This document shows positions 26,592 through 34,844 of a DNA stretch of 64,000 bases, one piece after another. How positions within the stretch are numbered: the first letter of the stretch is position 1; each line of letters starts with the position of its first letter. The notes below the pieces were generated by a model, which saw only the letters and a program-made list of their open reading frames with translations, had not been told where the DNA came from and did not search any database. The position numbers and the translations under genes were made by a program. The stretch comes from Actinobacteria bacterium OK074 (GTDB taxonomy: Bacteria; Actinomycetota; Actinomycetes; Streptomycetales; Streptomycetaceae): assembly GCA_001298575.1 (NCBI GenBank), contig LJCV01000253.1, positions 1 to 64,000 on the forward strand. The letters run 5' to 3'.

Positions 26592-27181
26592 GCCGCGTAG
26601 GACGCGTGGAACGCACCACCAAGGAGACGTCGGTCCTCGTCGAGATCGATCTCGACGGGTCCGGCAAGGTCGAGGTGTCGACCGGGGTCGGCTTCTACGA
26701 CCACATGCTCGACCAGCTCGGCCGGCACGGTCTGTTCGACCTGACCGTGAAGACCGAGGGCGACCTGCACATCGACTCCCACCACACCATCGAGGACACC
26801 GCCCTCGCGCTCGGCGCCGCCTTCAAGCAGGCGCTCGGCGACAAGGTGGGGATTTATCGATTCGGGAACTGCACGGTTCCCCTGGACGAGTCCCTCGCCC
26901 AAGTCACCGTGGACCTGTCCGGCCGCCCGTACCTGGTGCACACCGAGCCCGAGAACATGGCGCCGATGATCGGCGAGTACGACACCACGATGACCCGGCA
27001 CATCCTGGAGTCCTTCGTGGCCCAGGCCCAGATCGCGCTGCACGTGCACGTGCCGTACGGTCGGAATGCGCACCACATCGTGGAGTGCCAGTTCAAGGCC
27101 CTGGCGCGGGCGCTGCGGTACGCGAGCGAACGCGACCCGCGCGCGGCCGGCATCCTGCCCTCGACGAAGGGCGCGCTGTAA
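26588..27181 (+). CDS. hisB: Imidazoleglycerol-phosphate dehydratase
   Basis: Monofunctional IGPD of 197 residues, which dehydrates imidazoleglycerol phosphate. The metal-binding His clusters are present: VGFYDHMLDQLGRHGLFDL, HIDSHHTIEDTALALG, and HVHVPYGRNAHHIVECQFKALARAL. No phosphatase domain is fused, as usual in actinobacteria. The ATG overlaps the hisC stop by four bases, and a 54-residue membrane-protein gene starts five bases after it. Confidence 0.96.
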   Translation: MSRVGRVERTTKETSVLVEIDLDGSGKVEVSTGVGFYDHMLDQLGRHGLFDLTVKTEGDLHIDSHHTIEDTALALGAAFKQALGDKVGIYRFGNCTVPLDESLAQVTVDLSGRPYLVHTEPENMAPMIGEYDTTMTRHILESFVAQAQIALHVHVPYGRNAHHIVECQFKALARALRYASERDPRAAGILPSTKGAL

Positions 27182-27185
27182 AGCC

Positions 27186-27350
27186 ATGACCGGACTGTCG
27201 AGTCTTCTGATCCTCATCGGCCTCTTCCTGGTCGGCGGGATCATCTCCTTCGTCAAGCAGCAGATGCCCAAGAGCCTGATCGTGCTCCTCGCGTTCGGCG
27301 CGGTGATGTGCCTGGCGGCGGGGATCCTGCGGTTGGAGGTGTGGAATTGA
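27186..27350 (+). CDS. 54-residue membrane protein within the his operon
   Basis: Small protein with two hydrophobic segments (LSSLLILIGLFLVGGIISFV, residues 4-23, and LIVLLAFGAVMCLAAGILRL, 31-50) joined by a KQQMPKS turn. It lies between hisB (4-bp gap) and hisH; its TGA overlaps the hisH TTG start, so the three genes are coupled. I believe a similar short frame occupies this place in other Streptomyces his operons. No function is known. A structural or membrane-recruiting role for the HisH/HisF synthase would be speculation. Confidence 0.75.
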   Translation: MTGLSSLLILIGLFLVGGIISFVKQQMPKSLIVLLAFGAVMCLAAGILRLEVWN

Positions 27351-28042
27351 GCGCCTCTGAGAGTGCTGCGTTGACCGATGCGAGCGCTTCGCAGCCCAAT
27401 TCGCTGCCTAAAAAGAGTGTCGTCGTTTTCGACTACGGCTTCGGGAACGTTCGTTCCGCCGAACGCGCCCTCGCGCGCGCGGGTGCCTCCGTCGAGATAA
27501 CGCGCGACTACGACAAGGCCATGAACGCGGACGGGCTGCTCGTGCCCGGCGTCGGCGCCTTCGCCGCCTGCATGGGCGGACTGAAGGAGGCCCGCGGCGA
27601 CTGGATCATCGGGCGCAGGCTCTCGGGCGGCCGTCCCGTGCTGGGCATCTGCGTCGGCATGCAGATCCTCTTCGCGCGCGGCATCGAGCACGGCGTGGAG
27701 AGCGAGGGCCTGGACGAGTGGCCCGGCTCGGTCGAGCCCCTCAAGGCGGACATCGTGCCGCACATGGGCTGGAACACCGTCGAGGCGCCCGCCGACTCCC
27801 AGCTCTTCGCGGGCCTGGACGCCGACGCGCGCTTCTACTTCGTGCACTCCTACGCGGTGCACCACTGGGACCTGGAGACCCACCACGCGGCCATCCGGGC
27901 GCCGAAGGTCACCTGGGCCACGCACGGCGCGCCGTTCGTCGCGGCGGTCGAGAACGGCGCCCTGTGGGCCACCCAGTTCCACCCCGAGAAGTCCGGCGAC
28001 GCCGGAGCGCAGCTGCTCACCAACTGGATCGGAACCCTGTAG
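27347..28042 (+). CDS. hisH: Imidazole glycerol phosphate synthase, glutaminase subunit
   Basis: Class I glutamine amidotransferase of 231 residues that feeds ammonia to HisF. The nucleophile is Cys102 in PVLGICVGMQILF; the His-Glu pair is in ATQFHPEKSGD. VVFDYGFGNVRSAERAL and LLVPGVGAFAACMGGL are conserved. The start is an unusual TTG at 27347: GGAGGT (27335-27340) is spaced six bases before it and the codon overlaps the upstream TGA. GTG 27341 in the same frame is too close to the SD. The first 22 residues are an extension encoded by less GC-rich codons. Confidence 0.95.
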   Translation: MSASESAALTDASASQPNSLPKKSVVVFDYGFGNVRSAERALARAGASVEITRDYDKAMNADGLLVPGVGAFAACMGGLKEARGDWIIGRRLSGGRPVLGICVGMQILFARGIEHGVESEGLDEWPGSVEPLKADIVPHMGWNTVEAPADSQLFAGLDADARFYFVHSYAVHHWDLETHHAAIRAPKVTWATHGAPFVAAVENGALWATQFHPEKSGDAGAQLLTNWIGTL

Positions 28043-28045
28043 ACC

Positions 28046-28771
28046 ATGGCAAAGCTCGAACTCCTCCCCGCCGTCGACGTCCGCGACGGCCAGGCCGTCC
28101 GGCTCGTGCACGGCGAGTCCGGCACGGAGACCTCGTACGGCTCCCCGCTGGAGGCCGCCCTGGCCTGGCAGCGGTCGGGCGCCGAGTGGCTGCACCTGGT
28201 CGACCTGGACGCCGCGTTCGGCACCGGTGACAACCGCGCGCTGATCGCCGAGGTCGCGGGCGCGATGGACATCAAGGTGGAACTGTCCGGCGGCATCCGC
28301 GACGACGACACGCTGGCGGCGGCCCTGGCGACGGGCTGCACGCGCGTGAACCTCGGTACGGCCGCGCTGGAGACCCCCGAGTGGGTCGCCAAGGTCATCG
28401 CCGAGCACGGCGACAAGATCGCGGTGGGCCTCGACGTCCGCGGCACGACCCTGCGCGGCCGGGGCTGGACCCGCGACGGCGGCGACCTCTACGAGACGCT
28501 GGAGCGCCTCAACAAGGAGGGCTGCGCGCGGTACGTCGTCACCGACATCGCCAAGGACGGCACCCTCCAGGGGCCGAACCTGGAGCTGCTGAAGAACGTC
28601 TGCGCGGCGACGGACCGCCCGGTCGTGGCCTCCGGCGGCGTGTCCTCCCTGGCCGACCTGCGGGCCATCGCCGAACTCGTGCCCCTGGGCGTCGAGGGCT
28701 CCATCGTCGGCAAGGCCCTGTACGCCAAGGCGTTCACCCTGGAAGAGGCACTGGAGGCGGTGGAGCGGTGA
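28046..28771 (+). CDS. priA: Bifunctional phosphoribosyl isomerase A (HisA/TrpF)
   Basis: TIM-barrel isomerase of 241 residues. In Streptomyces and mycobacteria PriA isomerises both ProFAR (histidine pathway) and phosphoribosyl anthranilate (tryptophan pathway), replacing TrpF. No trpF gene is present with trpE, trpC, trpB and trpA in this window, which fits. The sequence shows LLPAVDVRDGQAVRLVHGESG with the catalytic Asp, ELSGGIRDDDTL, GLDVRGTTLRGRGWTRDGGDLYETLERL, YVVTDIAKDGTLQGPNLELL with the second Asp, and VASGGVSSLADL. Its stop overlaps the GTG of the ridA-like gene. Confidence 0.95.
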   Translation: MAKLELLPAVDVRDGQAVRLVHGESGTETSYGSPLEAALAWQRSGAEWLHLVDLDAAFGTGDNRALIAEVAGAMDIKVELSGGIRDDDTLAAALATGCTRVNLGTAALETPEWVAKVIAEHGDKIAVGLDVRGTTLRGRGWTRDGGDLYETLERLNKEGCARYVVTDIAKDGTLQGPNLELLKNVCAATDRPVVASGGVSSLADLRAIAELVPLGVEGSIVGKALYAKAFTLEEALEAVER

Positions 28772-29163
28772 GCGGGATACGACGCGTCGAGGCCGGAGCG
28801 CCCTGGGGGGAGACCTTCGGGTACTCCCGCGCGGTGGCGCTCCCCAACGGCCTGGTGCTGGTCGCCGGGTGCACCTCCGTGGTCGACGGGACGATCGCGG
28901 ACGGTGACCCGTACGAGCAGGCGGTCAACTCCTTCGACGTCGCCCTCGCGGCGCTGAAGGAGCTGGGGCTGGGCCGTGACGACGTCGTACGCACGCGGAT
29001 GTACATCACCCACGCGCGGGACGTGGAGGAGGTCGGACGGGCGCACAAGGAGCTGTTCGACGCCGTCCGTCCCGCCGCATCGATGATCATCGTCTCCGGT
29101 TTCGTGGACCCGCGCCTGGTCGTCGAGGTCGAGGTGGAGGCGTACCGAGGAGCCGAGTCATGA
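28768..29163 (+). CDS. RidA (YjgF/YER057c/UK114) family protein
   Basis: Protein of 131 residues in the Rid family, which hydrolyses reactive enamine/imine intermediates such as 2-aminoacrylate. Typical parts are FGYSRAVALPNGLVLVAGCTS, YEQAVNSFDVALAALKELGLGRDDVVRTRMYITH and FDAVRPAASMIIVSGFVDPRLVVEVEVEAYR. The active-site Arg in VRTRMYIT is present, as is the late Glu in VEVEVEAY. It is coupled to priA (GTGA) and hisF (ATGA) by four-base overlaps, so it is a fixed member of the his operon. A role in protecting PLP enzymes such as HisC is inferred. Confidence 0.88.
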   Translation: MSGIRRVEAGAPWGETFGYSRAVALPNGLVLVAGCTSVVDGTIADGDPYEQAVNSFDVALAALKELGLGRDDVVRTRMYITHARDVEEVGRAHKELFDAVRPAASMIIVSGFVDPRLVVEVEVEAYRGAES

Positions 29164-29915
29164 CCCTTGCGGTCCGAGTCATCCCCTGCCTGGACGTGGA
29201 CAACGGCCGGGTCGTCAAGGGCGTCAACTTCCAGAACCTGCGCGACGCGGGCGACCCCGTCGAGATGGCGAAGGTCTACGACGCCGAGGGCGCCGACGAG
29301 TTGACGTTCCTGGACATCACCGCGTCCTCCGGCAACCGCGAGACGACGTACGACGTGGTGCGCCGCACGGCGGAGCAGGTGTTCATCCCGCTGACGGTCG
29401 GCGGTGGCGTACGGACCGCCGAGGACGTCGACAAGCTGCTGCGGGCGGGCGCGGACAAGGTCGGCGTCAACACGGCGGCGATTGCGCGGCCGGAGCTGAT
29501 CCGGGAGATCGCGGAGCGGTTCGGGCGGCAGGTGCTCGTCCTGTCGGTGGACGCGCGCCGTACGGCGTCGGGTTCGTTCGAGGTCACCACGCACGGTGGC
29601 CGCAAGGGCACCGGGATCGACGCCGTCGAATGGGCGCACCGGGCCGCCGAGCTGGGCGCGGGCGAGATCCTGCTCAACTCGATGGACGCGGACGGCACGA
29701 AGGACGGCTACGACCTCGAAATGATCAAGGCGGTACGGGGTCACGTGACCGTCCCGGTGATCGCCTCCGGCGGCGCGGGGCGGCTCGCGGACTTCCCGCC
29801 CGCGGTCGCGGCGGGCGCGGACGCGGTGCTGGCGGCGTCGGTGTTCCACTTCGGTGACCTGCGGATCGGGCAGGTCAAGGAGACGTTGCGGGAGGCGGGG
29901 CATCCGGTGCGGTGA
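29160..29915 (+). CDS. hisF: Imidazole glycerol phosphate synthase, cyclase subunit
   Basis: TIM-barrel cyclase of 251 residues that joins ammonia from HisH to PRFAR, yielding imidazoleglycerol phosphate and AICAR. The catalytic Asp residues are in VRVIPCLDVDNGRVVKGVNF (about residue 11) and ILLNSMDADGTKDGYDLEMI (about 130). FLDITASSGNRETTYDVV, LTVGGGVRTAEDVDKLL and IASGGAGRLADF are phosphate-binding and barrel signatures. It is the last gene of the operon and is followed by a hairpin. Confidence 0.97.
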   Translation: MTLAVRVIPCLDVDNGRVVKGVNFQNLRDAGDPVEMAKVYDAEGADELTFLDITASSGNRETTYDVVRRTAEQVFIPLTVGGGVRTAEDVDKLLRAGADKVGVNTAAIARPELIREIAERFGRQVLVLSVDARRTASGSFEVTTHGGRKGTGIDAVEWAHRAAELGAGEILLNSMDADGTKDGYDLEMIKAVRGHVTVPVIASGGAGRLADFPPAVAAGADAVLAASVFHFGDLRIGQVKETLREAGHPVR

Positions 29916-29936
29916 CACCGGGTCACGCTGGTTGAG

Positions 29937-29969
29937 GTAAGCCCCGGTCACCTGGTGGCCGGGGCTTAC
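29937..29969 (+). terminator. Hairpin terminator after hisF
   Basis: GTAAGCCCCGGTCACC (29937-29952) pairs with 29954-29969 with one G-T wobble. The inner few pairs must open to form a loop. It ends the his operon, 21 bp after the stop. Confidence 0.8.
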
Positions 29970-29982
29970 TGCCGAGCTGATG

Positions 29983-30026
29983 CGAAAGAAAAGTTGTGCA
30001 ATTTTAGTTGCGCAACTTTTCTTTCG
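29983..30026 (+). promoter_or_regulatory. 19-bp inverted-repeat operator of the ArsR/MFS pair
   Basis: Left arm CGAAAGAAAAGTTGTGCAA (29983-30001) and right arm 30008-30026 are inverted copies with one mismatch, separated by TTTTAG. The AT-rich palindrome is out of character with the surrounding DNA. It sits directly before a TATCTA hexamer (30027-30032) and 16 bp before the ArsR-type start, so the adjacent winged-helix protein is the obvious ligand. Confidence 0.85.
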
Positions 30027-30042
30027 TATCTACGGTGGAGGC

Positions 30043-30630
30043 ATGACAAGCAAGGAGAACCGCAGGATCAGCGACATGGGCACGCTCAAGGCGATTGCCC
30101 ACCCGCTGCGGATGCGGCTGTACCGGGCCCTGACCGTCGCCGCCACGGCCACCGCGTCGCAGCTGGCGGAGCAGGTCGACGAGGCTCCCTCGCTGGTCAG
30201 TTACCACCTGCGCAAACTCGCCGAGCACGGGCTGATCGAGGAGGCCGAGGCGCAGAGCGAGGACGGCCGGGAGCGGTGGTGGCGGACCGCCTCGGAGGGC
30301 GTGAGCATCCGCGACGAGGACTTCCGGGACGCACCGGAGAAGGCGGCCGCGCACACGGCGTTCGGCCGGCTCCTCGTCGACCAGCGCGCCGACCTCTACC
30401 GGCGCTTCCTGGACGAGCGGCACGCCTGGGGCTCCGCGTGGAGCGACGCCGCCGCCGACTCCGAGTCGACGCTTCGGCTGACGGCGGCCGAACTGGCCGA
30501 TCTCAACGAGGAGTTGCTCGACGTCGTCAGGAAGTACGACGCGAAGGGCCGCGCGGACGAGGCGGCCGGTGCCACCGAAGGACGCGAGAACGTCGCGCTG
30601 CACATGTACGGCTTCCCGTTCCGCCCCTGA
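30043..30630 (+). CDS. ArsR-family winged-helix transcriptional regulator
   Basis: Regulator of 195 residues. The N-terminal helix-turn-helix (LKAIAHPLRMRLYRALTVAATATASQLAEQVDEAPSLVSYHLRKLAEHGLIEEAE, residues 12-65) is of the HTH_20/ArsR type. No Cys-based metal site is visible in it. The C-terminal 110 residues are helical (DLYRRFLDERHAWGSAW) and may sense a small molecule. ATG 30043 follows GGAGG closely and lies just after the operator palindrome, so autoregulation is likely. The MFS gene starts 14 bp after its stop and is presumably its main target. Confidence 0.87.
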   Translation: MTSKENRRISDMGTLKAIAHPLRMRLYRALTVAATATASQLAEQVDEAPSLVSYHLRKLAEHGLIEEAEAQSEDGRERWWRTASEGVSIRDEDFRDAPEKAAAHTAFGRLLVDQRADLYRRFLDERHAWGSAWSDAAADSESTLRLTAAELADLNEELLDVVRKYDAKGRADEAAGATEGRENVALHMYGFPFRP

Positions 30631-30644
30631 AGAGGAAGAGTTCC

Positions 30645-32024
30645 GTGACCGAGACCCTCATACCCGCGGCCCCCGCCACCACGGACAGACCCGCCCACCG
30701 CGACCCCAACGTCCTGCGCTGGCTGGGCGCCTACGCCGCTTCGACGGCCGGCGACAACATCTACTACGTCGCGCTGTCCTGGGCGGCCGTCCAGGCCGGT
30801 ACGCCCGCGCAGGCCGGGCTGGTGATGTCCGTGAGCGCCCTGCCGCGCGCGCTGCTCATGCTCGGCGGGGGAGTGATCGCCGACCGCTTCGGGCCCCGCA
30901 GGGTCGTCATCGGCAGCGACGCGGTGCGCTGCGCGGCCGTCCTCGGCGTGGCCGCGGCGCTGGTCCTGGGCAGCCCCGGGCTGTGGCTGCTCGCCGTGCT
31001 GGCCGTCGTCTTCGGCGCGGTCGACGCGGTCTTCACGCCTGCCGTGGGCGCCCTCCCCGCGCGCATCACCCACCGGGGCCAACTCGCCCGGGTCCAGGGC
31101 ATGCGGGGCCTGGTGAACCGCCTCGCCAACGTGGTGGGCGCCCCGCTCGGCGGCCTGTGCGTGGCCCTCGGCGGCGCGACCGCCGCCTTCGGACTGACGG
31201 GGATGCTGATCGCCGTCTCGGTGCCACTACTGGTGTCCGTACGGATGAGCGGCCTGCCGGTGGACGGCGACACGCGCGCGTACGACGACGGCGGCGACCC
31301 GCGCGTGAGCGACAAGGGCGCGGGCGGCCGGGACGCGAACGACCGAGGTGCGGGCAACCAAGGCGCGAGCGACGCGGCCGAGCCCGTCGCCGTCCGGAAG
31401 CCGCCGTCGGGTTCAACCGGCCGGCGGGACCTCCGTGAGGGCCTGGCCTACATCCGGCACCACCGTGTCCTCGCCCCGCTGATCGTGGCCGTCGCCCTCG
31501 GTGACCTCGGCTTCGTCGGGCCGCTCAACGCCGGGCTGACCCTGCTGGCCGACCAACGCGGCTGGGGCGCCTCGGGGATGGGGCTGGTGATCGCCGGGTT
31601 CGGCACCGGCGCGGGGGCCACCTCGCTGCTGCTGACCGTGCGTGGGCGGCTGCCGCACGCCGGGCGGCTGCTCGCCGTGTCGATCCTGCCGGGCGCGGTC
31701 GCGATCGGTGCGCTCGCGTGGGTTCCGGGCGTGGCCGCGGCCGTCGGACTCGCCGTTCTCATCGGCCTGTTCGCCGGGCTGAGTGGCACCCTGTGCGGCG
31801 CGCTGGTGCAGACCCAGTCGGACCCCGCCTACCTGGGACGCGTCAGCTCGGTCTCCGGCATCGTCAGCCTCGGGATCGCCCCGCTGACCATGCCGGTGAC
31901 CGCAGCCGCCATCGGCTGGTGGGGCACCGGACCGGTCTTCCTCGCCAGCGCCGCGGTCTGTGGCCTCAGCGGAGTCGTCGCCCTCTGCTCGGGCCCGCTG
32001 CGCCGCGCCGAACTCCCCGGCTGA
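30645..32024 (+). CDS. MFS transporter
   Basis: Major facilitator protein of 459 residues with twelve predicted helices, resembling MFS_3/enterobactin-exporter-type permeases. The loop-2 motif GGGVIADRFGPRRVVIGSD (residues 75-93) is the MFS motif A. The central loop between helices 6 and 7 (about residues 205-265) is long and Asp/Gly/Arg-rich, with imprecise repeats such as DKGAGGRD and DRGAGNQG. GTG 30645 has AGGAAGAG upstream. It is co-transcribed with the ArsR gene and is probably an efflux pump induced by its substrate; the substrate is unknown. Confidence 0.87.
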   Translation: MTETLIPAAPATTDRPAHRDPNVLRWLGAYAASTAGDNIYYVALSWAAVQAGTPAQAGLVMSVSALPRALLMLGGGVIADRFGPRRVVIGSDAVRCAAVLGVAAALVLGSPGLWLLAVLAVVFGAVDAVFTPAVGALPARITHRGQLARVQGMRGLVNRLANVVGAPLGGLCVALGGATAAFGLTGMLIAVSVPLLVSVRMSGLPVDGDTRAYDDGGDPRVSDKGAGGRDANDRGAGNQGASDAAEPVAVRKPPSGSTGRRDLREGLAYIRHHRVLAPLIVAVALGDLGFVGPLNAGLTLLADQRGWGASGMGLVIAGFGTGAGATSLLLTVRGRLPHAGRLLAVSILPGAVAIGALAWVPGVAAAVGLAVLIGLFAGLSGTLCGALVQTQSDPAYLGRVSSVSGIVSLGIAPLTMPVTAAAIGWWGTGPVFLASAAVCGLSGVVALCSGPLRRAELPG

Positions 32025-32043
32025 GCCGGGTGGGGCGGCTCGC

Positions 32044-32679
32044 TCAGAGCCCCAGCTGCTTCGACCCGTTCAGCTTCACGATCGCGTCCTTGTCGCCGTC
32101 CAGCTCCACGTCCGCCGCGCCCTGCCGGCCGAACGCGAACATCAGCAGCTCCGCGGGCTCGCCGGTGACCGTCACCACCGGGGTGCCCTTGTGGGCGACC
32201 GCCGTCTGGCCGTCCGGGCGGCGCAGCACCAGGCCCGTCGGGGCGCCGCGGCCGGTCAGCCGGGCGGTGCGCTCCAGGCGGGACCAGAGTGCGTCCTGGA
32301 AGACCGGGTCCAGCTCGCGCGGCGTCCAGTCCGGCTGGGCCCGCCGCACGTCCTCGGTGTGCACGTAGAACTCGACGGTGTTCGACGCCTCGTCCACCTG
32401 CTTCAGCGAGAACGGCGAGAACCGCGGCGGCCCCGTGCGGATCAGCTGGATCAGCTCGTCGTACGGCTTGTCGGTGAACTCCGCCATCACCCGCTCCAGG
32501 CGCGACGCGAGCTGCTTGATCAGCAGCCCGCCCGCGGCGTCCGCGCGCCGCTCGCGCACCACCACGTGCGCCGCGAGGTCGCGGGTGGTCCAGCCCTCGC
32601 ACAGGGTGGGTGCGTCCGGTCCGGTCGCCTCCAACAGGTCGGCGAGGAGGAGTCGTTCACGCTTCGCATGGGTCGACAT
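32044..32679 (-). CDS. DinB-like / maleylpyruvate isomerase N-terminal family protein (TIGR03085)
   Basis: Protein of 211 residues matching the TIGR03085 group of putative metal-binding actinobacterial proteins. The start ERLLLADLLEATGPDAPTLCEGWTTRDLAAHVVVRERR contains the W-x-x-R-D-L-x-A-H-V pattern common to mycothiol-dependent maleylpyruvate isomerase-like proteins. VEFYVHTEDVRRAQPDW supplies a further His. The C-terminal half has short beta strands (VVTVTGEPAELLMFAFGRQG). The reaction is unknown; a mycothiol-linked role is inferred from family. Confidence 0.8.
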   Translation of the reverse strand: MSTHAKRERLLLADLLEATGPDAPTLCEGWTTRDLAAHVVVRERRADAAGGLLIKQLASRLERVMAEFTDKPYDELIQLIRTGPPRFSPFSLKQVDEASNTVEFYVHTEDVRRAQPDWTPRELDPVFQDALWSRLERTARLTGRGAPTGLVLRRPDGQTAVAHKGTPVVTVTGEPAELLMFAFGRQGAADVELDGDKDAIVKLNGSKQLGL

Positions 32680-32813
32680 ACAGCCAGCGTACGACCGCGG
32701 GCGCGGACCGCCCAGGGGAGACCGGGCCAGGGATGGGCGGCCCGACCGGTCATACGGTCATAACGCGAGGCCCCGCCTGTGGACAACTGAGCGGGCCGGG
32801 CGCCCGGGCACGG

Positions 32814-32819
32814 CACAAT
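32814..32819 (+). promoter_or_regulatory. -10-like hexamer for leaderless hisI
   Basis: CACAAT lies seven bases before ATG 32827 and there is no Shine-Dalgarno, the pattern of a leaderless transcript. The same CACAATGGAC string precedes the TetR gene at 62563. Confidence 0.45.
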
Positions 32820-32826
32820 GGACCGC

Positions 32827-33270
32827 ATGACCAGCACGCCCCGACAGCCCAGCCGACTGGACCCGGAGATCGCCGCGCGCCTCAAGCGCGGCACCGACGG
32901 GCTCGTCCCCGCGATTGCCCAGCAGTACGACACCGGTGAGGTGCTCATGCTCGGCTGGATGGACGAGGAGGCGCTGCACCGCACCCTCACCACGGGCCGG
33001 TGCACGTACTGGTCGCGCAGCCGCCGCGAGTACTGGGTCAAGGGCGACACCTCCGGGCACGTCCAGCACGTGAAGTCCGTGGCCCTGGACTGCGACGCCG
33101 ACACCGTCCTCGTCAAGGTCGACCAGGTCGGCGCCGCCTGCCACACCGGCGACCGCACGTGCTTCGACGCGGACGTCCTCCTGAAGGACGCCGGGCCCGA
33201 AACAGCGGCGGCGGCAGCCGGCGATTCCGTGCACCTCTCCGCCCCCGACGCGCCCGTGACGGGTCAGTAA
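32827..33270 (+). CDS. hisI: Phosphoribosyl-AMP cyclohydrolase
   Basis: Third enzyme of histidine synthesis, opening the adenine ring of PR-AMP. It has 147 residues. The Mg site is in VALDCDADTVLVKVDQ and the Zn ligands in GAACHTGDRTCFD (C-H-T-G-x-R-x-C). MLGWMDEEALHRTLTTGRCTYWSRSRREYWVKGDTSGHVQHV is diagnostic. The HisE pyrophosphatase domain is absent, as in other actinobacteria. ATG 32827 is preferred over 32818 because the upstream one overlaps the CACAAT hexamer. It lies 11 bp before trpE, so the two pathways share a transcript here, apart from the main his operon. Confidence 0.93.
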   Translation: MTSTPRQPSRLDPEIAARLKRGTDGLVPAIAQQYDTGEVLMLGWMDEEALHRTLTTGRCTYWSRSRREYWVKGDTSGHVQHVKSVALDCDADTVLVKVDQVGAACHTGDRTCFDADVLLKDAGPETAAAAAGDSVHLSAPDAPVTGQ

Positions 33271-33281
33271 GGTCAGCCGCC

Positions 33282-34778
33282 ATGGACCACTTGGACCTCG
33301 AAACCTTCCGCAAGCTGGCCACCGACCGCCGCGTCATCCCGGTCACGCGCAAGCTCCTCGCCGACGGCGACACCCCGGTCGCGCTCTACCGCAAGCTCGC
33401 CGCCGAGCGGCCCGGCACCTTCCTGCTCGAATCCGCGGAGAACGGCCTCTCCTGGTCCCGGTACTCCTTCGTGGGCGTCCGCAGCGCCGCCACCCTCACC
33501 GAGCGCGCGGGTCAGACCCACTGGGAGGGCACGCCCCCCGTCGGCGTCCCCGTCGAGGGCGACCCGCTGGCCGCCCTGCGCGCCACCGTCGAAACCCTGC
33601 ACACCCCCCACCAGGACGGGCTGCCGCCCTTCACCGGCGGCATGGTCGGCTACCTCGGCTACGACATCGTGCGCCGTCTGGAGAAGATCGGCCCCGGCGA
33701 GCGGGACGACCTGAAGCTCCCCGAGCTGACCATGCTGCTCACCAGCGACCTCGCCGTCCTCGACCACTGGGACGGCACCGTGCTGCTGATCGCCAACGCG
33801 ATCAACCACAACGACCTGGACACCGGCGTCGACGAGGCGTACGCCGACGCGGTGGCCCGCCTCGACGCCATGGAGGCCGACCTGTCCCGGCCGGTCTCCC
33901 AGCCGCCGGCCGCGCTGCCCCCGTCCGAACTGCCCGTCTACACGGCGCTGTGGGGCGGCCCGGACTACCAGGAGGCGGTCGACGACATCAAGGAGCGCAT
34001 CCGGGCCGGGGAGGCATTCCAGGTCGTGCCCTCCCAGCGGTTCGAGACGCCCTGCACGGCCAGTGCGCTGGACGTGTACCGGGTGCTGCGGGCCACCAAC
34101 CCGTCGCCGTACATGTACCTGTTCCGCTTCGACGGGTTCGACGTCGTGGGCTCGTCGCCCGAGGCGCTGGTGAAGGTCGAGGACGGGCGGGCCATGGTGC
34201 ACCCCATCGCGGGCACCCGGCCCCGGGGTACCACTCCGCAGGAGGACCAGGCGCTCGCGGAGGAGCTGCTGGCCGACCCGAAGGAACGCGCCGAGCACCT
34301 GATGCTCGTCGACCTCGGCCGCAACGACCTGGGGCGGGTCTGCGAGCCGGGCTCCGTCGAGGTCGTCGACTTCATGTCCGTCGAGCGGTACTCGCACGTG
34401 ATGCACATCGTCTCGACGGTCACCGGCCGGGTCGCCCCCGGCCGCACCGCCTTCGACGTCCTCACCGCCTGCTTCCCCGCCGGGACGCTCTCCGGCGCCC
34501 CCAAACCCCGTGCGATGCAGATCATCGACGAACTGGAGCCGTCCAGACGGGGGTTGTACGGCGGCTGCGTCGGCTACCTCGACTTCGCCGGCGACTCCGA
34601 CACGGCCATCGCCATCCGCACGGCCCTGCTGCGCGGCGGTACGGCCTACGTCCAGGCGGGCGCGGGCATCGTCGCCGACTCGGACCCGGTCGCGGAGGAC
34701 ACGGAGTGCCGCAACAAGGCGGCGGCGGTCCTGCGCGCGGTCCACACGGCCAACCGGCTGGGCGGGGCGGGGCGTTAG
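33282..34778 (+). CDS. trpE: Anthranilate synthase component I
   Basis: Converts chorismate and ammonia (from TrpG) to anthranilate. It has 498 residues. The N-terminal domain contains the Trp-feedback motif LLESAENG and GGMVGYLGYDIVRRLE. The chorismate-binding domain shows GEAFQVVPSQRFE, NPSPYMYLFRFDGFDVVGSSPEALVKV, IAGTRPRG, HLMLVDLGRNDLGRV, FPAGTLSGAPKPRAMQII and QAGAGIVADSDP. No trpG is adjacent; the glutaminase must be encoded elsewhere. It follows hisI closely and is followed by direct repeats and the Trp-region membrane protein. Confidence 0.95.
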   Translation: MDHLDLETFRKLATDRRVIPVTRKLLADGDTPVALYRKLAAERPGTFLLESAENGLSWSRYSFVGVRSAATLTERAGQTHWEGTPPVGVPVEGDPLAALRATVETLHTPHQDGLPPFTGGMVGYLGYDIVRRLEKIGPGERDDLKLPELTMLLTSDLAVLDHWDGTVLLIANAINHNDLDTGVDEAYADAVARLDAMEADLSRPVSQPPAALPPSELPVYTALWGGPDYQEAVDDIKERIRAGEAFQVVPSQRFETPCTASALDVYRVLRATNPSPYMYLFRFDGFDVVGSSPEALVKVEDGRAMVHPIAGTRPRGTTPQEDQALAEELLADPKERAEHLMLVDLGRNDLGRVCEPGSVEVVDFMSVERYSHVMHIVSTVTGRVAPGRTAFDVLTACFPAGTLSGAPKPRAMQIIDELEPSRRGLYGGCVGYLDFAGDSDTAIAIRTALLRGGTAYVQAGAGIVADSDPVAEDTECRNKAAAVLRAVHTANRLGGAGR

Positions 34779-34844
34779 GGCGGCCGGGGAGAGGGGCGCA
34801 GGGGCCGGCGGCACCCCGGCTGCCCGGAGGTCGCGCGACTTCCG

